From Clonostachys chloroleuca (taxonomy: Eukaryota; Ascomycota; Sordariomycetes; Hypocreales; Bionectriaceae): 64,000 nucleotides of DNA. Below the pieces are notes generated by a model. It was not told the DNA's origin and ran no database searches. It saw nothing but the letters and a program-made list of their open reading frames with translations. The DNA lies in contig JBANAY010000004.1 in assembly GCA_037952775.1 (NCBI GenBank), positions 9,858,001-9,922,000 of the forward strand. Reading direction: 5' to 3'. This document shows, piece after piece, positions 46,317 to 56,911 of this stretch. Made by a program: the position numbers and the translations under genes. Every line of letters starts with the position of its first letter. Within the stretch, counting starts at the first letter, position 1.

Positions 46317-47915
46317 GGCTCGTCGGTATGAATTTAAGCGAGGGAACAAAGCATGGATGATCATAGTACCACCTAGGGAAGGTGTTCATGCGCATTGCCC
46401 CGAGGGACCCGACTCGAAGCGAAGCGAATTCGCTGGCTATGGGTTGGTGTTGAGCGACGGTAAACGGTAGGTAATCGAGGCAATTTGCCTATCATGATGG
46501 GTGGTCGTGCTCCGACGAGATGACTCTGGCGGGGAGGTAGAAACGAATGTCGGCAGTTGGTATGTAAAAACGATCGAATGGAAGAAAAGATCTCAGACTT
46601 CCAAAAGGGTGTCTTGCAGTAAGCCAGTCTACCAGCGATGCCGGCGTTGGGCCGAGGTCATTCCTGCCATGGGCGCGAACCGTCACGTGCGCTTGGGGGT
46701 TCTCAACCACGCTACAGATCAGGGTTGAACTCGACATTGCGTCATGTTTGCGATAAGTCAAGAGAACAAGGGCATCTCTTTTGTACCATTCACGTCCAAG
46801 AAACAGCTGTCTCTAAATTCTGGGACACATCCAGACATGAGTTGATATAAAGAGAAAAACGGTGTGCAACATTGAGTAACACTTGTGATGAAAGGCAAAT
46901 GCAGACTAAAAGGGGTTCAAGAGTGGACATCCTGGGCTTCAATCAAGCCAAAGGGTGCAGAAAACAAACATTTCTCCAAATTTGTTATGTGTGACCGTAG
47001 GCCATATAGAACAAACGAAGAAGGTAGCGCTGGCTTTGGCTATCTAAATTCAGCCCTGCTTTGTCAAAAACTAATCCACAGTAGTGCAATGACTAAATAA
47101 GGACAAACTTAACACATACAACGATTCCCATCATGCGCGATGCTCCTAGCAATGTGTGTACATCGCTTGAGGGTTGTCATGTTATGGGAGTAGACAGATA
47201 CCCGCCCTCTTAGCCGGAAGGGTTTGATAGAGTTGTAACCACCAAACGCCAGAGAGTAACACCGTCAAGGGCACCTAAACTCCCAGTCTCAGGGTGGGAC
47301 GCCAGCTCCTCCCCCTTACTTCACTAGTGCAAACTGCTTTGACCCGAGCCTGGCTCGTTTGCTCGGGTTCCACGATGTGGCGTCAACGTTCTTCAAGGCC
47401 ACGGTGTTCCCGACGATCTCGGACATTAAGGACAAATCCCAGACAGTCAGGTCACCAAGAGAGGCAAGAGGCTTCAACTTTATTCATTACTCCACTTAAA
47501 GTAAGGTTTCCCTCTTCCTCTCCCCCACACAGAGCCTCCAGGGGTAACCGCCGCTCGAGGGTTGCACCGGGGAGTTGGGCTCATACCACCAAACGGTCAC
47601 TGCGGTGTGGCGCGGCGCGTACCCAAACATATTATCCTTGTCGTAGTGGCTAGTGTATTGGGCCGTATGGCAAAATGATCAGTGCTACTCTAATTCATGC
47701 AATAGACGTATACAGACAAGAGTTGCCACCTTGCGGTTCTCCATCTGGGCGTCTAGTGGCGTGATGAGGCACGAAAAAAATAGAAGGGAAGTTTAAGTCA
47801 TAGCCCCTGGAGGCATGAAAGGTTGGTGATCTTCCCGAAGGAGGATTCCACAATAGGTTGATTCCTAGCTAAGCCCTCTATGCCAGCAGCTCAGTTGTGG
47901 ATTGCATTAACAACC

Positions 47916-47945
47916 CCAAGGCTATGCTTCGCGAAGCAACCTTGG
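47916..47945. repeat. 30-nt hairpin-forming inverted repeat
   Basis: CCAAGG and CCTTGG flank the perfect 14-bp palindrome TGCTTCGCGAAGCA, with only a 3-nt/1-nt internal bulge. No gene adjoins it. Confidence 0.75.
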
Positions 47946-48816
47946 CATATGGAGAAAGGGTTCATGGAGACGCTCATGGAATCAGCAAGAAAGGATAGGG
48001 ACGAAGTTACCGGACTACTTCATCTAATCAGTGCCTGACGCGAGATGAGGGCAAAGAGTTTGAACTTCTAAATGGAGGTAACAAGGCTAATACAAGTGAC
48101 CTAGGCTATCACCAATGGCACACACAATAAGCGATGTTGCTAATTCTCACACGCCAGGAAGTTGGATATGCATCAACAAACAAAGGAGATTGCGCAGGTC
48201 GGTCGCGACTAGCAACCTCAGTCTTCCACTTGGAGACGACAGGATCAAATCATGGATATAGCAAGCAGATCACGGGCTGGTGGAGATTGTTCAAGTGAAC
48301 GACTCGGTCGCTGACAAACTGACGGCGACCTCCAAGATAATAGATTCGAGCCATTGAATTTCAACAGCACCTGCTAGGCAAGAAGCGCATCAGGCCAAGA
48401 ATAGATTCGATGATGAGGCGCGACATCATTCGCCTCGAACATCATCAAGAGGCTAGGCCTTTGCCCGATTGATGGCAAGCTCAAAGGCACTCCTGGGCTG
48501 TAGCACAACGAACGGGTCCAAGAAACTCCATGAGTAGATCGGAGGGAGTTTAGGGGGCATTGTCGGGGATAGCCCCATAGGCCTGACAGCTGGACATCTA
48601 CTTTTGCCCAGAGATGCACATGCTCAGGGACAGCCAGGTCCCAATCCACCTAGCGATAGCATGCAATACCAGATATTGGAGAGCATTAAGGGAAACTCGG
48701 GGGAAGAATTCCGCATGAGAGAAAGGAGCACAAGGGAATAGCACGCAAATAGCAAAAACTCAGTTGGCTAGGCGCAAAAAGAATTGGGACAACCACGAGG
48801 TCGATGAAGGAAGCGC

Positions 48817-48821
48817 AAAAA
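48817..48821 (-). terminator. RNA polymerase III terminator of tRNA-Arg
   Basis: T5 on the minus strand, five bases downstream of the tRNA 3' end. Confidence 0.8.
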
Positions 48822-48826
48822 GAGAA

Positions 48827-48897
48827 GGTCTCAGTGGGGATCGAACCCACAATCTCCTGATTCGTAGTCAGACGCCTTGCCATTGGGCCATGAGACC
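48827..48897 (-). tRNA. tRNA-Arg (anticodon ACG)
   Basis: Minus-strand 71-nt cloverleaf without intron. The acceptor stem GGTCTCA/TGAGACC is perfect. The anticodon stem-loop TCTGA-CTACGAA-TCAGG places ACG at 34-36, reading CGU (and CGC/CGA after A34 to I34 editing). The T arm is GTGGG-TTCGATC-CCCAC. A box TGGCCCAATGG and B box GGTTCGATCCC are present. A TTTTT pol III terminator lies 5 nt past the 3' end (48817-48821). Confidence 0.95.
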
Positions 48898-51706
48898 ATG
48901 TGATCTGATGATGGTTGCAGAATCGTAGAGCATCTAGATAAGGCTTGTTGCTGTGCCGCAATTCCTCAAAGACACCGTTGCTCGACACTGCGTCGCATGC
49001 AATGTGATAACGCAGAGCGAGGTACTATCTCCGTCATCGGACAAATAGCCGAGCGGAGATGGTGTCTTCCAACTTCAATCACGCAATTTAGGCATCGTCC
49101 AAGTAGGACGTGGTGTAGCGCCAACGAAGGTCAGTCGTTCAGATGTTCTGTGCTAGCCATTTGCCCCCGGGCAACAATCCCGATGCTGCAGTAGCTATTA
49201 TGCGAGGGTAGTGTGACGGAGCGTGATGTGTGTGCACCAACTTATTCAATCAGGGGCGGCGTCGATCGATTGTTCAGCCGTAGCACTAGCGTTGGGTCGG
49301 CACCGATGTGAGTTGGAATGCGACTATCGAGCAAGCCCATGATGAATACTACGTCGAATGGGCATCCTGAAGTTGGGTCGCCATGTCGCGAACTAACAGC
49401 AACGAATAGAGTAGCAAACAAGAAGTTGTGGTGTCAGGCAATTTTTCAAGGGAGTGTGTCTTGGGTGGTATTGCTGTCGTGGCTCCGTAGCTCGGCCAAG
49501 TTGAAAGAATGTGTGACAATGGACTCAATCAATGCATGGCGGGGTATCATTGTTGGACTCGATTTGAGTTTGTCGAGGGTAATCGGATGGGAGCTTTTGG
49601 GTCGACTGTTTCGGCTGCAGGTCTTCCAGTCGGGGTATTGATTAGCCTTTGCTCCCATTAGCAGGGGTCCTTCCACAAGTCATAACCTTCGGAGGAGCAT
49701 CAATAGCTTCAGAGTTTGTCAGCCCATCTAATACCGTTCCGTCTATACGAGCAGCTCGTTTCTTGAAAGGCGCCGAGACATTGTAGTGGGAGTTTTGGCG
49801 ACAACCGTTGTGCACAGGGATGGTGGGCCGTTCGTTGGAGGCGTAGGAGTCTAGGCTCAGGAAAACTGAAACAGTTAACAGAGTCAGCCAGCCACTTTGT
49901 TTCGAGAGGGGGTGAAGTTCCAACTGATGATACGTGAGCCGTGTCCAAGAGGCAGCGTCCCATGGGTAAACGCCTCTTTGGCTATCATGAGATCATCAAT
50001 AGCTTTCGTCTGGATTTGGAGGGTGGTAAACATGGCAAGTCGTCGGTGCAAAGGAGACGGTCGAAGTAGGGAGGGCCAATGTTTGAGATACTACGCTGGC
50101 TTCGTTCAGCCACTAGGAGCTGAACAGCACAGCGATACACGTGATATAGTAGCTGAACATTAACAGCCAGCGATACCCCGCCTACAGATTCCATCACTGT
50201 CACCGCTCAACGCCTGCTCCGAGACAGAACTAATGATAAGTAAGACAGACAGTGGATACTACCTCCCAACTGAGGACGCAGGCTGAGCCGCTGGGGCAAG
50301 CAGATAACACTTGGCCCACCACACCACGTACAAAATTGTCCTATTCGTCCTGGGAGCTTGCGGAGTTGACCGGATTATCGAGGGCAATCTTATTGGCTCT
50401 CGCTCGCATCATCCAGCCACGCTCTATCCCCCAGTGCAGTGAGAGTTGAGTTGCACTGTATTAGTACTTTCCCAGGCTCTCGTTAGTCTCACTTGGATTG
50501 AAGCCACCGGGAAAAGCAAAAAAGTACATGCAAACGCAATTTTGGTCCAAGAAAGAAGGGTCGTCTCCATTATCGACCTCTTAGAGTGGCCCCAAAGATG
50601 CTCTGCCACCATCTTTATTTCACATGCGGATTCAAGTTATTCTCAAAATCAAATGCAACATGAAAGCAGAGCAACCCAACGTACTGCAAGGTGTTAATGT
50701 GACGAGCCCAGTGACAAATTGCTGCTCGTATGTACCACACACGGATTAGAAGGTGTGCCTGAAAATATTCAGGCATTTGCCACCACTTTCCTTTGTATTT
50801 CCGTTACCTCATTCGCTTAGGTCTCCCGCGATGGCTTGTTATCTCAAGACTGAAGTGGTGTTTCCTCTCTTCCAAATTTACGACCTTTCTTCCTATTGTT
50901 GTCCTGTGCCGCTTATTGACACCTCATTATAGGTCGTCATTTGAAACAACAGCCGCACTCATTCCCAGCACACCATCCCAGCCCCGCTTCTCTTCCCTGG
51001 TCTGCTCGATATTATTGTACTTTCGTGATGTTGGTCACTCTTTTCTCTCTTGGCTTCCCCAAGCATCCACCAATAACAGAACTTAGTTATAGGAAGCGGG
51101 GAGGAAACAACGGGGAAACGGCAGAGATCGCTCCCGGTGCTGACTGGCGACTATTGGGCTTCCAGAACGGCATGAGGGTTGCATGCATTGATCAATGAGG
51201 GCGCATTTCAGGTTTCTGCGAGCGAAGCCCTACACCCATGACGCTCGCTATCCAGACTCCACGCTGCGTGCATGCAGCAGCAGCCGGTCGGTCAATATCT
51301 GTTTTGGCCTCTTGCTCGTGAATCATGTACTGGTACTGCCGCCGACAGCATCCGACTGGCGGTGGTGGTGGTTGCAGCCACCTGCACTCCAGCCCTCGAT
51401 CGGACGCCATGGCCATGTAAGTGCAGCGCCATGCATACGCGATGTTGCGTGTTGGGCCGTCCGGCATTCCGTATCAATTGCAAAGTGCAAGTTTTGAGAC
51501 ATCCACGCCCGACCAGACTGACCAGTTGCGTGCGGCTCGTTTCTTCTTTCCTTGAAGGTAAAGAAGGGTAGTAAACATGCTCGCTCCCCCGTTGCACCCT
51601 TCCCTCTATCTCGTCTTCATCATTCACAAAGCCTTCAACTTTCTACACACTCCTACCTACAAGTCTTACAAACCAAATCAAACCTAACCAAAACCCACTG
51701 ACCAGT
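48898..51706. other. Intergenic, 2.8 kb
   Basis: No gene supported on either strand. The final 150 bp (C/T-rich, CTCGTCTTCATC, ACCTACAAG) look like the promoter and leader of the 239-aa gene. Confidence 0.5.
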
Positions 51707-52426
51707 ATGGTGAACGTGAAGGGCACTCGTGAAGTCGAGTACAACTGCCGCGCGGCCGTCTGGCTGTTCAAGGATGCGGAAAACAACATCTTCCAATCTC
51801 CCCAGAAGAACCTGAGCAAGAAGATGATCATCCGTTACAAGACCGGCCGCAAGGCCGGGCGTGCTGTCCTCAAGACCACCAGGAGGTCCATACGGGCCCC
51901 GAGACGCATTTGGGCTGACGCCCACGGCATCGCTATCTTCCCTGGCCCCTACAACTACCGTGGTGAGCGCCTCTGGGTGCTCGATGCCACCGATACCGTC
52001 CCCGTCTTCTTGAGCGTCGTCAGTCTCGACACCCGACGGTCCTTCCGTACCGCGATAAATACGGTCTGCTTCGTGCCCCAGCTCCAGATCGTCGACGAGA
52101 CTGGAGTGAAGCATTACATCACCCCTGTTGCTGAGAACTGGTTCGTCCAGTGGCCTGTGGGGCAGCCCCAGCTCGTGGAGCGCAAGGAGGGCCCCTTGCC
52201 GGATGAACCCACCACCATCAGCAGCGCTGCCGTTCGCAAGCAATCCTTCCGGGATGAGTGGCATGTCCTTGGAGGGGGTGGGGCCCAGCTGGGTGACTGG
52301 GAACGGGAATGGGAAGACAACCGGGAGGAGGAAGCTCTAGAGTATCAGAAAGAGTTTGCTGATACGCCTGATATGGGAGAGCAACTGGCCGTCTCCTTCG
52401 ATCTTCCCATGCGCCCCATGGCTTAA
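51707..52426 (+). CDS. Orphan protein of 239 aa, unknown function
   Basis: Single exon with strongly biased fungal codon use and a typical C/T-rich leader. Met1 begins MVNVKGTREVEYNCRAAVWLF. The first two thirds are globular and mixed in charge, with a very basic patch (SKKMIIRYKTGRKAGRAVLKTTRRSIRAPRR, residues about 37-68). The last third is acidic and charged (GDWEREWEDNREEEALEYQKEF). A Gly-rich link GGGGAQLG precedes the acidic tail. There is no signal peptide and no membrane segment. I do not recognise a domain. The basic patch could bind nucleic acid, but that is only inference. Confidence 0.7.
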   Translation: MVNVKGTREVEYNCRAAVWLFKDAENNIFQSPQKNLSKKMIIRYKTGRKAGRAVLKTTRRSIRAPRRIWADAHGIAIFPGPYNYRGERLWVLDATDTVPVFLSVVSLDTRRSFRTAINTVCFVPQLQIVDETGVKHYITPVAENWFVQWPVGQPQLVERKEGPLPDEPTTISSAAVRKQSFRDEWHVLGGGGAQLGDWEREWEDNREEEALEYQKEFADTPDMGEQLAVSFDLPMRPMA

Positions 52427-55063
52427 TCCTAATGTTGGATGTCTGATGCGCTTGATATGTTTGGACCAGCACCCGTCGTCGGTCCTGGCTACCCGGTTAT
52501 CATGCTTGTGTTCCACTGGGACACCATCATGGGTGGCAGCTCAAGCGAGCGCGAGGCAAGACAATGATTCGTTCTTTTCAAGGTTGTTGGTTACGTTGTC
52601 CGGGAACGTAGTGATGTGACAGATGACGTGAATCGCATCCAGATCTCATGCCAGGGATAGGATATATCATTATTCATTTGAATCATCTGTACTTAACACC
52701 CCTAAAAACCCCACATACACAAACAAGAAAAAAAAACCAATGTTCTTACCACACCTTCTCCCATAAAATCTCCGGTGATCCATGTGGAGGAGCCATCTCC
52801 AAGAAAAATAGAGGATTATTCACTCCCACTATGCTAATCCGTATTACACGATCTTCCACTTTCCAGTTTACACCAGCCCGCACAACTCCAAGTCAATGAT
52901 TTTCCTTCAAATATTGGGCAATTTGGTCCATATTGGGCTTCCTTTGGAGATTTTCGTGCATACGCCCCCAAAGGATTTTTTAATCATTTTTTAACGATTG
53001 GCTCGGGGACAAAAGGCCCAGAGGTTCATTATCCCATCCCCCTTCAACGCACAAGTGCCCGGGGAGGGGGAATATAGCACGCGTACACTCAGGCCTGTAT
53101 AAGCTACTTGGAGATATTTTAATAAAAACGAAAGTACCGTCTGATAGAATTTTGAATTTTGAATTTTTGTTAAGAAGATATTTTTTTGGTTTTAATTTAT
53201 CTAATATGGAGACATTACTAGAGGTAATGAGCTTCTTGGTGTCTTTGGGTGCGCCTCCCCCTGAATTTGGTGCGCCCGTAGTTTTTTTCCAGGCACTTGG
53301 CCCAGTACGAAATGTACATAGGCGAATTGATTCCATACTACCCTGGGCGCTGACTCATATCTTGCCGATTCCATGGTCTGTTCCTTCGCTCTAGTCAATC
53401 TATCAAAAAGAGGAGGGGTCGACGAGGTTACACACATGTACACACGCAACAAATGAATGGAATCAGCATCATACTGCGGGGACTGGGCCTCAGCTGACCC
53501 CGGCTCGTATCCCGCAAATTTTGGGCCGCATGGCCTAGCCCGAGGGACCACTTGCCGTAAGACTAATAATCCTAGCGGAATCCACCCTGCCGATGGAGTC
53601 TGGGATGGCTGGAGAAGGGACCTTTTTTTTTTTTTTTTTTTTAAACTCTGTGATGCGTCTCAATATTCAGACAGCAGTACGAGACGAGACCCGTTCTACG
53701 CCAGCCACTCGCAACCCACTGGAACATTGGGACGCGGCAGGCCGCTATCAAGGGGCCAGAGCACAGAGGCCGAGTCCTTTTACCCCGCCTCGCTTCGCCT
53801 CGGTCTGCTGCAAGAGCGAGAACTTGGAAAATTCCAAAGCGGCCAGGCCTGCATCCTGCAAAACATGGTGCATCTCGTTGGGCGAGAGGTGCATAACCCG
53901 CCACTGGATGGCACCCACGAGGAAGCGACACTTGTGATGTGATGTGTTTGGGTTGTAGTCGTGCACGCGCGTCGCATCCATACTACCATTGAACATACAT
54001 AAATCATGCAATTGCAGGGAACCTTTTTCTCCTCGGTCCAGATTGGCCATCCGAGCCCCCCTCTACTGTTCAGATTTTGCTTCTTCGGCCTGAACCCGAG
54101 TGTCTCGCGAGTCTGTTTTTCCCATTTTAATGCAAGCTTGCGGGCGTCCATTTATGCATGCTCTTTTGTCACTACGGGATTGGAGATTAGCGGCAGAGGC
54201 CCGCTGCGGCCAGAAAGGTTATTTTGGCATATGTAGTCGCTGCGTCGTGGTGTAATGATGTTACTACCGTGGTCGTCGTTGTGGATTACGACGCACATGA
54301 TAGTCTATGATGCGTGGAAAGATCCAATCGCATCTCTTCGGTGCAGGGAAAAGGGGCCCAAATGCGATGCACTTTCATGTTCACGTCGGACATGTTCTGT
54401 TGGGGGGCAATTGTGACATTGAGGTCTTCGCTGCAGGGTGGCAGCCATCCACCAATGGATGGTTCTTAACACACTTGTGCGGTGCACAGTCGTGGCGCGC
54501 TTCGGGTATTGGCCAGAGATCTCAGGCATCAGAACACTAATCGGCCCCGTCCGATTAGCAGCAAAAACATGTACCGGAATCTTGTTATTTCATTGGAGGC
54601 ACCTTCGTGCTCGACCAGAGGAGTTGGTGCCCGCTCTCTTATCTGGGAGGAACATCGCAATTGCACCCGGGGTCGGGATATTTCTGTTTGGGCAGCCTGC
54701 AGTGGTGCCAGTTTAGACTGCGTGCGACCAACGGCCAATCGCTGAAGAACTCACTACACCGCCAAGTAATCGCCGCCATTTATCGATTTAGCCATTCAAA
54801 AACCACCGCATGTTCATCACGAAGACACGCACCCACGAATACTTAGCAATATTGTTTTATTGTTGTTTTTCCTAACATAAAGTATCCTAGCTCTGTATGA
54901 TCCACCGCTTGCCCATGTTATTCCTACTATAGATAACTGAAAAGTAATTATATGGGGGTGTTGCTGGATAATTTTGTCTGTTTTAGCCCGTTTCAAGTTT
55001 TTTTCTCCATTGGTTCTTCAATTTTCCTTCGTAAAATAAGAGGTAGCACATGATAATGATAGC
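52427..55063. other. Intergenic, 2.6 kb, partly AT-rich
   Basis: No gene supported. 53090-53220 is markedly AT-rich (TTTTGAATTTTGAATTTTTG). A T20 run lies at 53623-53642. A 118-codon minus ORF (52980-53336) lies in this AT-rich part and shows no family features. Confidence 0.5.
53623..53642. repeat. T20 homopolymer
   Basis: About 20 consecutive T in intergenic DNA. Confidence 0.85.
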
Positions 55064-56911
55064 TTACACTCTCCAATAGTGCGGGACGCAATTGCACCCG
55101 CGCTGAGCGCCCGGGCACGTATGGTGATGGCCGGGGACGTACTGCCTCGGGTCTTGGAGCCTCCTCAGGTGGGCCCCGAGGTGCGCGATGCCCGTCTGCA
55201 TGAAGCTCGTGCACGTAGAGCAGCTCGGCAGGTACTTGTCGTCCGGGTGCACGCCGCACACCACCTGCACCCTGTTGATGCAGAAGGGGCACATGAGGAT
55301 GCCGTTCCTGTGCCCGTGGCCGTCGATGGTGAAGGCGTCGGGGAGCTTCGGGTTGTAGCCGCGGAGCATGATGACCTGGCCCTCAGTGGTCCGGTACGGC
55401 AGCTCGCAGCGGATGTGCGTCTTCATGTCGCGCTCCCCGGGCAGCGGCTTGTCTTTCTTGCAGGTGGGGCATATGCCTCGCTGGACGAGGAGTATGACGG
55501 CCGGGGCGTTTGGTTTGGGCACCCGGTTCCGCTGGAGCACTGCGGCCGCCGCTGTTTGGATTGGTCTTTGCGTCCCTAATCTCTGCGGGACATGAATGAC
55601 GGGCGTAGAGCCTAGCTCAGGGCCTCCAGGCAATGGGAGCTGTCCCGGTGGGAGATTGAGAGGGTTCATGGAAGCCACGGTGCTCGGGCTCAGAGGCATG
55701 GCAGCGCCCGCATCGTCAGACACCTCCTCGACCCGAGATGGGGTAGCAGCCGGAGATGGTGCTTGTGGAACGCAGCATGGAGGAGAAGTGTAAGGAGGAG
55801 AAGGGCAAGGAGGAGGCCGAATACTCCCGACGCTAGAGAAGGGGCCGCCATTGGGCTCAAACAGGCCAGTTCTGACAAAGTAGAGCTTGGTATCTCGGCT
55901 CGGGACGGGCACGTTAAAGGAGGGCTGGTTGCCCATGTAGAACCCGGCATCAATACTGCTAGATTCCCCTTGGACCTCCGGTCCTTGTGCATGCTGAGTT
56001 GGCGTCGGTCCAAGTAGCTGAGGCGTTGGTGAGAATGGTTCAAGTGCCGGAGGGAAGGTTTGATCTTTCGACAGGGCCATAGGTGACGTACGCTCTAGCA
56101 CCAGCGGTGCCTCAAACCCCATGGAAATGGGTGGTGGCTGCTGCATCACAGGCACAGCGGTCAGGTAGCTCGGGCAGATGAATCCAGTGTCGGCATTTGT
56201 GACCGGAATCTGCTGGAATAAAGACGAGTGGGCCTTCTGAACGGCCATAAATTGAGCATTGATAAATTCTTGGCCCGGCGCCGGGACCTCGGAGCCAGAT
56301 GGATCTTGGACATCGGGCCACCACGAGTTGGCAGGCATCAGGCAATCCGGACCCTGCTGCAAGGTCACATCGCCAGCATTCAGGGGTGCGTCGCTAGGCA
56401 TTGGGCTCTCGAGGAGTCCATGCTGGAGTTCCGTGTGCTTCATGGAATTCTGATCTTCCAGGAGGGCAGGCATAGAATTCTGATCTTCTAGAGGGGCAGG
56501 CATAGAATTCTGATCTTCTAGAGGGGCAGGCATGAAATTCTGTTCTTCCAGAGGGACAGGGTCACTGAGCGCCATGTTGTCCTCTGGGACATTGGTCGTA
56601 GACTTGGCCACCGGCGGTGGGCTGTCTGGGAGTGATATCTGCAGGTGGTTTGCCGATCCGCCCGGGTGTTCCATAATGAAGGGATGGCCGGCCGAGGAAG
56701 CGGCATCTACTCTCCTCTCCTGGCACTTCGCATTCTGGCGGAGATGTTTCAACATGCCTTGAGAGCTGCGTGTCCGGCGGCCGCAGAAGTGACACTTGAC
56801 GGGGCCTTTAGCAAACGCAGCGTCGACGTGTCCGGTGATGATTTTGGAGAGCAGTTCACTTGTTGTTCTGGAAACTCCTCTCATCCTCCTCATCATGGGC
56901 AGAGAAGGCAA
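55064..56911 (-). CDS. Zinc-finger protein with decapeptide repeat
   Basis: Single exon, 615 residues. An N-terminal zinc finger of C2HC type lies at residues 40-63 (CHFCGRR...MLKHLRQNAKC: C40, C43, H56, C63). Residues about 118-155 hold four copies of P-x-PLEDQNSM (30-bp DNA repeats at 56451-56560). A long Pro/Ser/Gln-rich, probably disordered central region follows. The C-terminal 150 residues are Cys/His-rich: CPTCKKDKPLPGERDMKTHIRC, then CPFCINRVQVVC, CSTCTSFMQTGIAHLGAHL, HHHTCPGAQRGCNC. The layout suggests a nuclear regulator or nucleic-acid-binding protein, but no known family is recognised. No intron is needed. Confidence 0.75.
   Translation of the reverse strand: MPSLPMMRRMRGVSRTTSELLSKIITGHVDAAFAKGPVKCHFCGRRTRSSQGMLKHLRQNAKCQERRVDAASSAGHPFIMEHPGGSANHLQISLPDSPPPVAKSTTNVPEDNMALSDPVPLEEQNFMPAPLEDQNSMPAPLEDQNSMPALLEDQNSMKHTELQHGLLESPMPSDAPLNAGDVTLQQGPDCLMPANSWWPDVQDPSGSEVPAPGQEFINAQFMAVQKAHSSLFQQIPVTNADTGFICPSYLTAVPVMQQPPPISMGFEAPLVLERTSPMALSKDQTFPPALEPFSPTPQLLGPTPTQHAQGPEVQGESSSIDAGFYMGNQPSFNVPVPSRDTKLYFVRTGLFEPNGGPFSSVGSIRPPPCPSPPYTSPPCCVPQAPSPAATPSRVEEVSDDAGAAMPLSPSTVASMNPLNLPPGQLPLPGGPELGSTPVIHVPQRLGTQRPIQTAAAAVLQRNRVPKPNAPAVILLVQRGICPTCKKDKPLPGERDMKTHIRCELPYRTTEGQVIMLRGYNPKLPDAFTIDGHGHRNGILMCPFCINRVQVVCGVHPDDKYLPSCSTCTSFMQTGIAHLGAHLRRLQDPRQYVPGHHHTCPGAQRGCNCVPHYWRV
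56451..56560 (-). repeat. 30-bp coding tandem repeat, about 3.7 copies
   Basis: Units of 30 bp (TGATCTTCTAGAGGGGCAGG + CATAGAATTC on the + strand) encode the decapeptide PAPLEDQNSM inside the zinc-finger gene. Copies are nearly identical, so copy number may vary between strains. Confidence 0.9.

Larger units (their letters stand above)
45899..48826. other. Intergenic, 2.9 kb
   Basis: GH35 promoter on the left. At 47303-47500 (+) a stretch without start codon reads YFTSANCFDPSLARLLGF...NFIHYST then stop, and on the minus strand 47505-47670 reads ..MFGYAPRHTAVTVWWYEPNSP... Both look mildly coding but neither has a start or known family, so they may be relics. A 30-bp hairpin lies at 47916-47945. 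Nothing else seen. Confidence 0.4.

Noticed and set aside
52980..53336. 118-codon minus-strand ORF
   Set aside because: Lies in AT-rich intergenic DNA, with no domain, leader or fungal codon bias.
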